A stretch of 42,136 nt of DNA from a virus. Numbering within the stretch: the stretch's first letter is position 1; each line of letters opens with the position of its first letter. The stretch lies in IMG/VR virus record IMGVR_UViG_3300009408_000012, positions 1 through 42,136 of that record, one strand, 5' to 3'. Under the pieces are notes generated by a model. That model saw only the letters and a program-made list of their open reading frames with translations. It made no database searches and was not told the DNA's origin. This document shows, piece by piece, positions 1 through 7,427 of this stretch. Both the position numbers and the translations under genes were made by a program.

Positions 1-22
1 AACTAAGGAGATAACGATGGGT
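1..22. repeat. Left copy of 22-bp terminal overlap
   Basis: The first 22 bases are identical to the last 22 (42115-42136). They contain the last codon and stop of the small lipoprotein gene (TAA at 4-6), and the ribosome binding site and start of the ssDNA-binding protein gene. Genes therefore continue unbroken across the junction. This is the signature of a circular assembly or a circularly permuted phage genome. 22 bp is too short for typical direct terminal repeats of the T7 type. Confidence 0.9.
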
Positions 23-355
23 AAAGTACAAGTAAAATTAGGTGACGGAGATGTAACTTATTTCCGAGCCAAGGAAATGAATATTGGTCAGAAAGTCTCT
101 GGCAAGTATGTTAAGCAAATTACTGACAAGTTTGGTAACCCTGCTTACAAGATTATCCTTGAAGACGGCACTACTGGCATTCTGAATAGCACTGGTCAAC
201 TGGCTAGTCTATTTGAGAAGGTTGCTTTGGGTAGCGATGTTGACGTAGTCTACCAAGGTAAGACTGAGATTGAGACGGGCAAGTGGGCTGGAACTGATGC
301 GCACGTGTTTGAGTTGTTTGCTGAAGACAGCAACGACGATGAGCTTCCTGCGTAA
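17..355 (+). CDS. Probable phage single-stranded DNA-binding protein
   Basis: 112 aa. The start is ATG at 17, preceded by AAGGAG at 5-10. The body is a compact alternating-strand sequence that fits an OB fold, with residues 20-60 predicted mostly beta. It ends in an acidic tail (residues about 102-112, EDSNDDELPA), as in SSB and T7 gp2.5, where the tail recruits replication partners. It sits directly before helicase and polymerase genes, which supports a role in coating ssDNA during replication. The family was inferred from tail, size and context rather than from a diagnostic motif, so another OB-fold protein remains possible. Stop TAA at 353-355, followed by a structured, U-run-ending element. 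Confidence 0.7.
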   Translation: MGKVQVKLGDGDVTYFRAKEMNIGQKVSGKYVKQITDKFGNPAYKIILEDGTTGILNSTGQLASLFEKVALGSDVDVVYQGKTEIETGKWAGTDAHVFELFAEDSNDDELPA

Positions 356-368
356 GCTCAATTATTTA

Positions 369-454
369 AGCGGGGTAACGAAGTGAGTCGGTAAGAGTCC
401 GAGTGTAAGTGAATCCCCTCCCTAGATACTCTCTAGGCTGCCCCGCTATTTTTT
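369..454 (+). ncRNA. Structured RNA element ending in a U-run (terminator or small RNA)
   Basis: A 7-bp stem, AGCGGGG (369-375) with CCCCGCT (441-447), closes a region of about 65 nt and is followed by six T (449-454), as in an intrinsic terminator. Inside are CCTAGA/TCTAGG (421-426/432-437) and TCGG/CCGA (388-391/399-402). It follows the ssDNA-binding gene by 14 nt and could limit read-through into the helicase operon, or be a stable small RNA. The 7-bp closing stem and a T-arm-like hairpin recall a tRNA, but the geometry is wrong (see rejected list). Confidence 0.5.
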
Positions 455-467
455 AGGCTAATTAATT

Positions 468-548
468 ATGTACGACGATAGTGATCCAGCCATAACCACT
501 ATAATCCTTTTGGGGTTATTATTTTTATCTTATACATGGCTTTTTTAG
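468..548 (+). CDS. Possible 26-aa single-span membrane peptide
   Basis: ATG at 468 opens a 26-codon frame: an acidic start (MYDDSDP) followed by one hydrophobic stretch (residues 10-26) that would span the membrane. No convincing ribosome binding site is present; upstream is T- and A-rich sequence after the hairpin. It lies between the ssDNA-binding gene and another tiny membrane gene. Called only because of the clean hydrophobic segment and position; it may be non-coding. Confidence 0.3.
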   Translation: MYDDSDPAITTIILLGLLFLSYTWLF

Positions 549-556
549 AGGATATT

Positions 557-709
557 ATGAATTATGGGCACGGAATACAATTAGTAGGCATAGGCGTTTT
601 GATGAGCAGCATATATTTAGCAGGAACTCCTCATTTCTATCCTATATGGTTTGCTGGTATTTTTGTAGGCGTTCTCCCTTGGGGAATATTAATCACAAAA
701 GAGATTTAG
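557..709 (+). CDS. Small membrane protein, 50 aa
   Basis: ATG at 557 with AGAGGA at 547-552. The 50-aa product has two hydrophobic segments (residues about 8-22 and 28-47) separated by a Pro/His turn, and a short charged end (TKEI). It therefore looks like a two-span inner-membrane peptide. Stop TAG at 707-709 lies 8 nt before the helicase start, and the helicase ribosome binding site overlaps the end of this gene, so the two are probably co-translated. Function is unknown; holin-like or superinfection-exclusion roles are possible but nothing shows either. Confidence 0.5.
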   Translation: MNYGHGIQLVGIGVLMSSIYLAGTPHFYPIWFAGIFVGVLPWGILITKEI

Positions 710-717
710 GAGATTAG

Positions 718-1563
718 ATGGCCGACTACCGAGGACTTTCGCCCGCAGAGAGGCGAGCACAGTACGACCTGGACCGCAAATTAATTAGAAATGCTCAGCG
801 CACTCGCGTGAGCTTCCTTGGTAGCCGGCTCTCCTTAAGGATGGGCGTGACAGTGATTGGCGGCTGTACCGGCAAGGGAAAGAGTACTACGAGCGCCAAC
901 TTAATTGCAGATTTTCACACGAGGTACCCTGGCAGGCAGGCTTTGGTTATTACCAATGAGGAAGTTTCGGCTGACGTATTGGACAGAGTTGCTTGCGTAA
1001 AACTGGGTACAGACTTTTACCAATATCGGGACGGCGCGGTCCCTGAGGAAGTAGATATGAGAGTAGCAGAGGAGGCCGAGAAGCTATTTGATCGTATTGA
1101 AGTGGTCTCCTCTAGCGGAGTAGACATGACTTGCTTAGAAGATGTGGTTGAAGTTCTTAACTACGCAGCGAGCCAAGAAAATATTAACTTAATTGCGGTA
1201 GACTACTTGCAGACGGTCACCTGGAGCAAAGAAAGGCCAGAATTAAATGCTTACGAAGTTTCGAAACGCCTCGGTCTCTTTCTTAAAGAGTACGGAAGAA
1301 AGGTTAGCATCCCTGTCATTATCTTTGCCCAGATACAGCCTCCGCCTAAGAGTGACGGCGATTGGATACCAGACTTTTCTAGCAGGGTACAAGGTGATAA
1401 AACCTTCGTTAACCATTGTGTTATGGCTATCGAAATCTTGCCGGACTTTGAGACTCAGACCACTAAGTTTTACATACATAAAGATAGATTTGGAGCTACT
1501 CAAGGTCACTCGCTCGATTTCAATTGGAAGCGCGGGCGACTCACGGAAAGAGGTGTGATGTGA
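718..1563 (+). CDS. DnaB-type replicative helicase (SF4 RecA-like ATPase)
   Basis: 281 aa, ATG at 718 after TAGGAG. It is a RecA-fold motor. Walker A is GGCTGKGKST (48-57, Lys55), the acidic NEE follows strand 2 (80-82), Walker B is LIAVDYLQ (158-165, Asp162), sensor FAQIQ is at 203-207, and the Lys/Arg-finger-like KDRFGATQG is at 255-263. This matches the C-terminal domain of DnaB and T7 gp4, which unwinds DNA at the fork. The usual N-terminal primase-binding domain is missing, so the protein is about 60% of DnaB length. No primase was recognised nearby, though the next gene has zinc motifs. It overlaps the next gene by 4 nt. Confidence 0.88.
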   Translation: MADYRGLSPAERRAQYDLDRKLIRNAQRTRVSFLGSRLSLRMGVTVIGGCTGKGKSTTSANLIADFHTRYPGRQALVITNEEVSADVLDRVACVKLGTDFYQYRDGAVPEEVDMRVAEEAEKLFDRIEVVSSSGVDMTCLEDVVEVLNYAASQENINLIAVDYLQTVTWSKERPELNAYEVSKRLGLFLKEYGRKVSIPVIIFAQIQPPPKSDGDWIPDFSSRVQGDKTFVNHCVMAIEILPDFETQTTKFYIHKDRFGATQGHSLDFNWKRGRLTERGVM

Positions 1564-2222
1564 AATGTTTAAAGTGTAGTAACAATGATGTAGACAATGT
1601 TTTACAGTATTATGGGACAACCTACTGCAATACTTGCCTCTACGGGCAGGTTAGTGATCCTGCGGATCAGGATACAGATGATGAGTTTGACGAAGCAGAT
1701 GAGACGGAGGTCCAAGTGGACGAAGAGTTTGACAAAAGAATTAATGCCTCAAAGACGGTGCTGCATCCTAAAGGTCACGTAGTAGACTGCTACTACTGCG
1801 GAAAACCTTGGGCTAAAGCTAAGGTAGACGTGCACAGCGGCGACCTAATACGAGGATCTGACTTTGAGAGTCTACAGGGGCAAAGATTGGGTAACGGGAC
1901 TCTGGTTAGATGCAACGAATGTGGGACCGGGCTGCAGCCCGAAAAACTTACGTCAAGACCAGTAAGGTATGACATTAAAATACTAAAACCGTTCACTAAT
2001 AATACAAAAGCAACTGCCAGCGGCAGGTGGAAGGCTGGACGCAAGCACATCAAAGAAGAGGTTGACCGAGCTATGGGCGCAGAAGAGCCACCTAAGACTG
2101 CCAAACCTTGCGACTGCGGGGCAGAGAAGGCCCAAACGACGCACGCCACGTGGTGCAGTGCTTACGAGCCCGAGAAGAGCAAAGAGAAGACGCCCTGGCA
2201 TTTTCAAGGAGGCTGCCTGTGA
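1560..2222 (+). CDS. Multi-zinc-motif protein between helicase and polymerase
   Basis: 220 aa from a GTG start at 1560 (AAGAGGT upstream at 1548-1554); its GTGA overlaps the helicase stop. Cys pairs are arranged as three putative zinc sites: CLKC...CNTC near residues 3-26, CYYC...CNEC near 79-122, and CDCG with later Cys residues near 190-205. The middle has a very acidic linker (residues 33-60). Zinc ribbons of this kind occur in phage primases and replication accessory proteins, and the helicase-X-polymerase order would suit such a role. No catalytic TOPRIM or primase motif was seen, so the function stays open. Confidence 0.75.
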   Translation: MKCLKCSNNDVDNVLQYYGTTYCNTCLYGQVSDPADQDTDDEFDEADETEVQVDEEFDKRINASKTVLHPKGHVVDCYYCGKPWAKAKVDVHSGDLIRGSDFESLQGQRLGNGTLVRCNECGTGLQPEKLTSRPVRYDIKILKPFTNNTKATASGRWKAGRKHIKEEVDRAMGAEEPPKTAKPCDCGAEKAQTTHATWCSAYEPEKSKEKTPWHFQGGCL

Positions 2223-4240
2223 GAGACAAGCCTAAATTCATAACCATCGACGTTGAAGCCACTGGCCTCAACCCTAGGAAGGACGTACTGCATGGGATTG
2301 GTATTGGCTACGAAGAGGATGTGCTTAAATATTATTCTGCTCCTATTGCGGACAAATCGATACTTGCGCTCCTGGCTGACAAAGATGTCCCAAAAGTTGG
2401 ACACAATCTTAGGTTCGATATTAAATTTCTTTCTGCCAATGGAATTGAAGTGGCAGGTAAAATATGGGACACAATGCTCATGGCGCAAATGCTGAACGAG
2501 AACGGCCCTCAAGGGCTCAAAGAGCTGGTAGAGCAGCACCTAGGAGACTGGGCACTCGAGCACAAGCGTGAGGTTGACCGCCTGACCGGCAAGCACCGCC
2601 TCAGGCACGTAGGAGAGCTGGCCGCCCTGCACTTAGCAAGCATAGAGAAGACGCAGAGCTACGACGAAGCCTACGCCGCTCAAGAGCTAGGGGACGCCAT
2701 AGCCGCGTATTGCAAGGAGGACTGTAATAATACTTATAAGCTTTTCGTCCTCTTCAGCAAGAAGCTCCGCGCGGTCCAAAAGACTTGGCGCTTTGAGTAC
2801 CAGAAGCAGAACACGCCTCTTGAGTACCTGACTAAGGAAATGATGCCTACTGAAGAGATGCTGGCTAAGCTTGAGCTTCGAGGCCTAAACGTAGATATGG
2901 AGAAGGTATCTAAGTATAAAGAAGAGCTAAGCAGCATTAACGCTAACTTGTTTACCTTACTTAACAAACGATGTGCTAAAGAGATAGCAGCCATAGAAGG
3001 AAGACTATATGAAGAAGAACTGGACAAGAGAAAGAGCGAAGCTGGCAAGGCAAAAGTTGAGAAGTCCTCCGAGAAGTACAAAACTAGATTTAATTGGCAG
3101 AGTAACGATCACCTTGGCGATCTTTTCTATAACCATCTTGGCTATACTTGCAGTAGCTATACTAAGAGCGGAAAGCCCTCTATGAGTGAGAAGGACGTCA
3201 AACTTCTCCCAAAAACTCTAATCATACAAGATTACCAAGCAATGAAGAAGAATCAAAAACTCCTTAGTACTTACACTGGAGAAAAGAAAGGTCTGGTAGC
3301 CAACCTTGAAGACGGGAAAGTATACGCTGAGTATCCGCAGAAGACAGTTACTGGTAGGCTTGCTAGCCGTAAACCGAATATGCAAAATCTGCCGCGTGGC
3401 CCAAGAGTTAGAGAGTTCTTCATACCGGACTCACCGGATAAGGCATTTATTTATTTTGACTACTCTCAGCTTGAGTTACGCGTTGCTGCGCATCTCTCTA
3501 GGGATGCTAAGATGGTTGCAGCCTACAACGAAGGTAAAGATCTCCACGAAATCACGGCATTTAACGCTGGCGTCGACCGACAACTCGGAAAAAAAGTAAA
3601 CTTTGCCATGATTTACAACGCTTCAGCCTGGCGCTTGAAGCAGGAGCTGGACCACTTGAGCATAGAGGAGTGTGAGCAGCTTAGGCAGGACTTCTTTGCC
3701 ACCTACTACGGATATGCCCAGTACTTAAAGAACCAGACGTCCTTCATGCGCCGCACAGGGACCACCATCTCAGAGCTTGGTAGGGTGAGAAGGCTGCCAC
3801 TGCTAATGTCCGCTCACGAGCGTTCTAAGGAGTTTAGAGGGGCACTGAATCAAGGGTACAACTTCCCAATTCAGAGCCTGGGTGCAAGCATAACTAAGCA
3901 GGCCATGTGTGAGCTTCACGACATAGGCTTTGACCTGGTCACACAGGTCCACGACTCAGTCATAATACAAGTTTCAAAGGACAAAACGATTATAGAAAAT
4001 TCGTGCGCTATAATCAAGGACGTAGCAGAGAGTGTTTACAAGCTGTGCGTCCCTTTAAAAGTAGACATGAAAGTACTTAACTCGATGTCTGAAGAAGACG
4101 TCATAGATATGGAGAACATAGAGTCTAACGACTCGGGTTACTCTAAAGGAGAAACACGTGAGCAGAAATCTAGCAAGAATCTCGGACTTTCGAACGGGAG
4201 TAAAGGACACCTTGGAAGCGTTGGCGGAATTAGAGGATAA
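2219..4240 (+). CDS. polA-like: Family A DNA polymerase with 3'-5' exonuclease
   Basis: 673 aa from GTG at 2219 (AAGGAGG at 2206-2212). The longer upstream frame lies inside the zinc-protein gene. Exonuclease motifs: DVE (Asp11, Glu13), GHNLRFD, and YCKEDC. Polymerase motifs: TGRLASRKPNMQNLP, motif A DYSQLELR (Asp414), O-helix R454-x3-K458-x3-F462-x3-Y466 (the equivalents of E. coli R754, K758, F762, Y766), and motif C VHDS (Asp579, Ser580). Two departures stand out: motif C has Ser where Glu is usual, and the O-helix glycines are Ala463 and Asn467. No 5'-3' exonuclease domain. The final 27 codons overlap the next gene. It copies the phage genome. Confidence 0.95.
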   Translation: MRDKPKFITIDVEATGLNPRKDVLHGIGIGYEEDVLKYYSAPIADKSILALLADKDVPKVGHNLRFDIKFLSANGIEVAGKIWDTMLMAQMLNENGPQGLKELVEQHLGDWALEHKREVDRLTGKHRLRHVGELAALHLASIEKTQSYDEAYAAQELGDAIAAYCKEDCNNTYKLFVLFSKKLRAVQKTWRFEYQKQNTPLEYLTKEMMPTEEMLAKLELRGLNVDMEKVSKYKEELSSINANLFTLLNKRCAKEIAAIEGRLYEEELDKRKSEAGKAKVEKSSEKYKTRFNWQSNDHLGDLFYNHLGYTCSSYTKSGKPSMSEKDVKLLPKTLIIQDYQAMKKNQKLLSTYTGEKKGLVANLEDGKVYAEYPQKTVTGRLASRKPNMQNLPRGPRVREFFIPDSPDKAFIYFDYSQLELRVAAHLSRDAKMVAAYNEGKDLHEITAFNAGVDRQLGKKVNFAMIYNASAWRLKQELDHLSIEECEQLRQDFFATYYGYAQYLKNQTSFMRRTGTTISELGRVRRLPLLMSAHERSKEFRGALNQGYNFPIQSLGASITKQAMCELHDIGFDLVTQVHDSVIIQVSKDKTIIENSCAIIKDVAESVYKLCVPLKVDMKVLNSMSEEDVIDMENIESNDSGYSKGETREQKSSKNLGLSNGSKGHLGSVGGIRG

Positions 4241-4523
4241 AGGGACTAAGTTCCAAATGTCTTTTGGCTTCGTTATGGCCATCCCTATGAACGACCTGAC
4301 CGTAGAAGAAGCATCTACCTATGCTCGCAAGTTTGACCAAGCCTTGGCTTTGTTGGACGCAGACTTAGCAGTAGAGCCTTATTGGACAATTGCAGAAGAC
4401 AGCAAAGTTAACAGAGAACTCGGAGAAAAGCTACATGCCAAAAACGAAGCGCGCAAAGCCCTTGAGAAGTCAGCTACGGCGGCTAAAGACGTCCTCACAG
4501 CAGGACTCAAGCAAGGGGTCTAA
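4158..4523 (+). CDS. Hypothetical protein, helical, after polymerase
   Basis: 121 aa. GTG start at 4158 with a strong site AAAGGAG (4145-4151). It begins inside the polymerase gene (83-nt overlap). The sequence is helical and charged, with an Ala/Lys-rich C-terminal helix (residues 92-121). No known motif was recognised. Its position between polymerase and a RuvC-like nuclease suggests a replication accessory role by context only. Confidence 0.7.
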   Translation: MSRNLARISDFRTGVKDTLEALAELEDKGTKFQMSFGFVMAIPMNDLTVEEASTYARKFDQALALLDADLAVEPYWTIAEDSKVNRELGEKLHAKNEARKALEKSATAAKDVLTAGLKQGV

Positions 4524-4953
4524 ATTAAGACTATTCATTGATCCAGCCAGCATTTCAAGTGGTTGGGCACTGTTTAGAGATGCTAAATTTCTGACTTCAG
4601 GCACCATAGCGGTCCCCAAGAAGCTGAACGTTTGGGACCGGCTAGCTTTGCTGCGCGTAGAGTACAATGACTTAGGCAGCACGTTGCAGCAGGTAGACGC
4701 CGTGCACTTCGAGAAGATTATGCAGACGCCGCGCGTCCAAAAGGCCGTGCACTGGAGCGTAGGAGTGATTGGCGCAGCGCTGGCACCCTACTCGATGCTG
4801 GTAGACGATTGCATTACTATAAGCAGCTGGCAGGCACACTGCCACTGGAAGGGCATCAAGGAGTGCTGGGAGGCCAGAGGGTACACCAGCGAGGACGAAA
4901 TGGCTGCGGTCGAAATGGGCCGCTGGTTCGTAGATGTAAGGAGGTGTGAGTGA
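4435..4953 (+). CDS. RuvC-like Holliday-junction resolvase family nuclease
   Basis: 172 aa from ATG at 4435 (GGAG at 4422-4425). A later start near the conserved core cannot be excluded, because RuvC proteins usually begin just before it. The core starts LRLFIDPASISSGWALF, matching the first RuvC strand with its catalytic Asp. Acidic residues follow in VHFEKI and the late DEMAAVEMGRW, fitting the RNase H-like fold with its C-terminal acidic helix. Such phage enzymes resolve recombination or replication branches before packaging. It overlaps the preceding gene by 89 nt in another frame and the next by 4 nt. The 30-residue Lys/Arg-rich N-terminus is extra. Confidence 0.75.
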   Translation: MPKTKRAKPLRSQLRRLKTSSQQDSSKGSKLRLFIDPASISSGWALFRDAKFLTSGTIAVPKKLNVWDRLALLRVEYNDLGSTLQQVDAVHFEKIMQTPRVQKAVHWSVGVIGAALAPYSMLVDDCITISSWQAHCHWKGIKECWEARGYTSEDEMAAVEMGRWFVDVRRCE

Positions 4954-5168
4954 TAACTATACTACTGCTAGCTTTGCTAGAATGCAGCAATATGACGGTG
5001 ATCAACGAGCACGGTGACTGGACGCCCAAGGATCAGCTGAACTTTGAGTTCGCACAAAAAGAGTGCCTGCGCCGCTACCCGGACTCGCCCTGCTTGAGGG
5101 TATTTCAGAAGACGGAAGAGGGATACTACCGCACACAATGTTGGAGAAAGAGGAACTATGAATATTAA
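4950..5168 (+). CDS. Small cysteine-containing protein with hydrophobic N-terminus
   Basis: 72 aa, GTG start at 4950 (AAGGAGG at 4938-4944), with GTGA overlap to the RuvC-like gene. Residues 1-11 are hydrophobic (ITILLLALLEC), resembling a short signal or anchor. The remainder has Cys residues at about 38, 48 and 64 and many aromatics, which suggests an exported disulfide-bonded peptide. No family recognised. A similar design (leader, then Cys-containing body) recurs at 7428-7697. Confidence 0.6.
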   Translation: MITILLLALLECSNMTVINEHGDWTPKDQLNFEFAQKECLRRYPDSPCLRVFQKTEEGYYRTQCWRKRNYEY

Positions 5169-5451
5169 AAGTAAAGCACTAAAACAGAGGTTACGGGGCA
5201 TCTCGCTACTGAAGACTGCACTAGAGAAACTGCGCTGGGCCGCTTGGACTCCCCCCGGAGAGGAAGAGATTGCTGGCTACGTGGTTGGACCTGGTCCTTT
5301 TGTAGCCTACGTGTCTGAGTTAGTGGTTGCCGATATGGCTAAAGAGGAAGACTACGCAGTCGCTGACGCTCCTGCGGAAGAGCTTAACGAAGCTATAATG
5401 AGTAGGGATTCTTCTGACGAAGTAAGCAAAGTATCAGGAAAAAAGGAGTAG
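5158..5451 (+). CDS. Hypothetical protein, 97 aa
   Basis: ATG at 5158 overlaps the end of the previous gene by 11 nt; AAAGAGGA lies just upstream. The N-terminal 30 residues are basic and helical. The middle contains a Pro/Gly patch (TPPGEEEIAGYVVGPGP, residues 36-52), and the C-terminus is acidic then Lys-rich. No known domain recognised. Ends 2 nt before the FmdB-like gene, so it is part of the same overlapping operon. Confidence 0.65.
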   Translation: MNIKSKALKQRLRGISLLKTALEKLRWAAWTPPGEEEIAGYVVGPGPFVAYVSELVVADMAKEEDYAVADAPAEELNEAIMSRDSSDEVSKVSGKKE

Positions 5452-5453
5452 AC

Positions 5454-5645
5454 GTGCCAACATACCTAGCTAAATGCACTAAGTGCGGAGAGGAGTTCGA
5501 ATATGGAGCCAAGATTACAGAACGTGATAGCACTCCCTCTTGCCGAAAATGCGGTGAAGAGACTAAGAGAGCGTGGACGGCTGCCAAAGGTGGTTTTATA
5601 CTTAAAGGGACCGGTTGGTATAAACCTGGCGGTTACGGAGGGTGA
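5454..5645 (+). CDS. FmdB-type zinc ribbon protein
   Basis: 63 aa. GTG start at 5454 with AAAAGGAG upstream (5442-5449). It opens MPTYLAKCTKCGEEFE and continues with SCRKCGEE, giving the CxxC-CxxC pairs of the FmdB/CxxC_CxxC_SSSS family. A Gly-rich tail contains FILKGTGWYKPGG, also typical of that family. Such proteins bind zinc; in methylotrophs they were proposed as regulators, but their phage role is not established. A second plausible gene starts inside it in another frame (5503). Confidence 0.85.
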   Translation: MPTYLAKCTKCGEEFEYGAKITERDSTPSCRKCGEETKRAWTAAKGGFILKGTGWYKPGGYGG

Positions 5646-5856
5646 CTTAGATCTGCAAATTATTGGCAATAGAGTATACATGGACGACGAAACGTTTGAC
5701 GCATTATTTGAGATGTCTAAATCAAAGGCTAAAACTAGGCAAGGCAAAAGAGCTGCAGTAAGTAGGATTATTTCTAAAGCTCTGAAGATAATGTTAGAGG
5801 AAGCACTTGCAATTGAGAAACTGGAGGAAGAAAATGGTAAATCGGACGATGTGTGA
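5503..5856 (+). CDS. Hypothetical protein overlapping the FmdB gene
   Basis: 117 aa from ATG at 5503 with AGAGGAG at 5488-5494. The first 48 codons lie inside the FmdB-like gene in another frame. The composition is normal for a soluble protein, with a beta-rich segment (KVVLYLKGPVGINLAVTEG) followed by a basic helical region (residues 74-110). If the long overlap is spurious, the next ATG in frame (5680) would give about 58 aa, but it has no clear binding site. No family recognised. Confidence 0.6.
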   Translation: MEPRLQNVIALPLAENAVKRLRERGRLPKVVLYLKGPVGINLAVTEGDLDLQIIGNRVYMDDETFDALFEMSKSKAKTRQGKRAAVSRIISKALKIMLEEALAIEKLEEENGKSDDV

Positions 5857-6064
5857 GGTATTAGAGGAGATGAGAAAAGCGTGTAAGGTAGGTAATTACT
5901 CCTACATGTTAGGCTTGATTGAGGAAGTCCAGACTATGGGTAACAGAATGGAAGCCTCGCTGTGGGATCAAAAAGCTCTTAAGTGCATTCGAGAAGAAAT
6001 TGAAAAAGCTGAGAAGGAGTTAAAGGATGTCAAAGAAAAAGTCAAAAGCAAACCTTCGGTTTGA
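5834..6064 (+). CDS. Small coiled-coil hypothetical protein
   Basis: 76 aa from ATG at 5834; GGAGG at 5823-5827 selects this start over one 27 nt earlier. It overlaps the preceding gene by 23 nt. Two helices are likely: residues 1-35 (MVNRTMCEVLEEMRKACK and on) and a Lys/Glu coiled coil in residues 45-75. No function recognised. The gene overlaps the following one by 38 nt. Confidence 0.6.
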   Translation: MVNRTMCEVLEEMRKACKVGNYSYMLGLIEEVQTMGNRMEASLWDQKALKCIREEIEKAEKELKDVKEKVKSKPSV

Positions 6065-6281
6065 GGCTAGTGATTTTGCTGGCATCCAGACTGGCTTTGG
6101 ATGTGAGTTTCTAGATGAAGCGGCTGCCACTGAATGTGCTCAAAGAGCTAATGAGCGTTTAACTACAATGCTTATGGAACTACCTAAGCTCCAGTACGGA
6201 TTTATAGGGCCTTACACACAAGATTGGACACAAGGTAAGGTTAGACATTGCCTTAAAAAAGGATTATTAATTATAACATAG
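6027..6281 (+). CDS. Hypothetical protein, 84 aa
   Basis: ATG at 6027 with AAGGAG at 6014-6019. The N-terminus MSKKKSK is the same as that of the next gene (6292). The middle has a Phe/Gly-rich segment and an Ala-rich helix (residues 30-45), and the tail is basic and hydrophobic. No family recognised. The shared start suggests a duplicated translation-initiation segment or simple convergence on Lys codons. Confidence 0.6.
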   Translation: MSKKKSKANLRFEASDFAGIQTGFGCEFLDEAAATECAQRANERLTTMLMELPKLQYGFIGPYTQDWTQGKVRHCLKKGLLIIT

Positions 6282-6291
6282 GAGGGTTTAG

Positions 6292-6999
6292 ATGAGCAAG
6301 AAGAAAAGTAAAACCGTTCTAGTGATTAGCGACCTTCAATACCCTTTTGCGCATAAAGACTCTCTGCCTTTCTTGAGGTCAGTCCATCGCAAGTACAAAT
6401 GTAACGAGGTAGTTTGCATTGGCGACGAAGTCGATATGCATGCAATCTCTGACTGGAGCAGTGACCCTGACGGCATGAGCGCAGGTGATGAGCTTCTTGC
6501 GGCACTCAGAGATATGAAGAAACTTTACAAGGCATTTCCTAAGGTTAGGGTATGCACAAGTAACCACACGGCTAGACCGTTCAGAAGGGCATTTAAGTAT
6601 GGAATTCCTAGAGCATTCTTACGAGACTACGCTGACTTTCTCGAAGCTCCTAAAGGATGGAGTTGGCACAGTCAAATTGAGATCGACGGAGTTAAGTATG
6701 AGCATGGGGAAGGTTTTTCGGGCCGCAACGGGGCAATCAAAGCGGCTGAGCAGAATATGCAGTCAACCGTCATCGGCCATATACATAGCTATGCTGGCAT
6801 TCAGTACAGCGCTAACCCTAGGTTTCTTATTTATGGGTTTAATGTGGGCTGCCTTATTGACAATCATGCCTATGCTTTTGCATATAATAAGAAATTCAAG
6901 CAGAAGCCTATAATTGGGTGTGGAGTAGTTATTAAAGGGACACCTATATTTGAAGCTATGAAGATGGATGGGAGGGGTCGTTGGACGGGAAAACTATAA
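6292..6999 (+). CDS. Calcineurin-like metallophosphoesterase
   Basis: 235 aa, ATG at 6292 after TAGGAGG. Motifs run in order: SDLQYPF (Asp14), GDEVD (Asp45), SNHTARP (Asn91, His92), EHGEG (His138) and GHIHSY (His163, His165). These are the metal ligands of the Mre11/lambda phosphatase fold. The first motif has Gln16 where many members have His, with His21 nearby. Such phage enzymes may act as nucleases or phosphatases; the substrate is not evident here. The last 19 nt overlap the next gene. Confidence 0.88.
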   Translation: MSKKKSKTVLVISDLQYPFAHKDSLPFLRSVHRKYKCNEVVCIGDEVDMHAISDWSSDPDGMSAGDELLAALRDMKKLYKAFPKVRVCTSNHTARPFRRAFKYGIPRAFLRDYADFLEAPKGWSWHSQIEIDGVKYEHGEGFSGRNGAIKAAEQNMQSTVIGHIHSYAGIQYSANPRFLIYGFNVGCLIDNHAYAFAYNKKFKQKPIIGCGVVIKGTPIFEAMKMDGRGRWTGKL

Positions 7000-7208
7000 C
7001 TGGATATGTGTGCTCTATTGCTTGGGACTGGGAAGCAGGTGGGTGTGTTTTAGGTATGATTATATACCCTAGCTTAAAGGCGCTAAAGGAAGGCCACCCA
7101 TGCTGGAAGAATTGCGGCGTAACAGCCATTAGTATGAAGAAGTTGGGCAATAGGGTGGAAGCATTACCTTTTAATATGAAGGATGACGATGCAAAACCGA
7201 CTAGTTAA
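6981..7208 (+). CDS. Hypothetical protein, TTG start
   Basis: 75 aa. The start is TTG at 6981, chosen because GGAGGGG lies at 6971-6977 and no ATG fits. It overlaps the metallophosphoesterase end. Trp, Cys and Gly are frequent in the first 50 residues (WDWEAGGC, HPCWKNCG). No domain recognised. It overlaps the next small gene by about 20 nt. Confidence 0.5.
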   Translation: MDGKTITGYVCSIAWDWEAGGCVLGMIIYPSLKALKEGHPCWKNCGVTAISMKKLGNRVEALPFNMKDDDAKPTS

Positions 7209-7425
7209 AATCAAGTTCTACGACCATGTCTCTACTAAGGGGGACGAGCACGGTGCTGGTGCTCTTAGCTGCGAGATTTTCGGGCTGCTCTTCAAAGAGG
7301 ACGGGCTGAGTTACTATGTGGCTAGCTGGGTTGGGGACGGCGACTTGAGCAGCAACAACACAGAAGTATTCGTTATTTTGAAGAGCACCGTAATCGGCAT
7401 AGTAGATCTAGAAGAGAAGGGGTAG
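7189..7425 (+). CDS. Hypothetical protein, last gene of the replication block
   Basis: 78 aa from ATG at 7189 (GAAGGA at 7178-7183; an ATG 6 nt upstream is less well placed). The sequence is beta-rich, starting MQNRLVKIKFYDHVSTKGDEHG and ending in short hydrophobic strands, like a small beta-sandwich. Function unknown. The stop (7423-7425) is two bases from the stop of the convergent lysis-region gene, and no terminator-like hairpin lies between them. Confidence 0.65.
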   Translation: MQNRLVKIKFYDHVSTKGDEHGAGALSCEIFGLLFKEDGLSYYVASWVGDGDLSSNNTEVFVILKSTVIGIVDLEEKG

Positions 7426-7427
7426 CG

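Noticed and set aside
369-454. tRNA-like fold (7-bp closing stem and a T-arm-like 5-bp/7-nt hairpin)
   Set aside because: Three extra bases separate the T-arm-like hairpin from the closing stem. There is no TTC-type T loop and no convincing anticodon arm, and a U-run follows as in a terminator.
4001-4282. 75-aa minus-strand frame over the polymerase end
   Set aside because: It lies antisense to two supported genes and has no binding site or recognisable feature.
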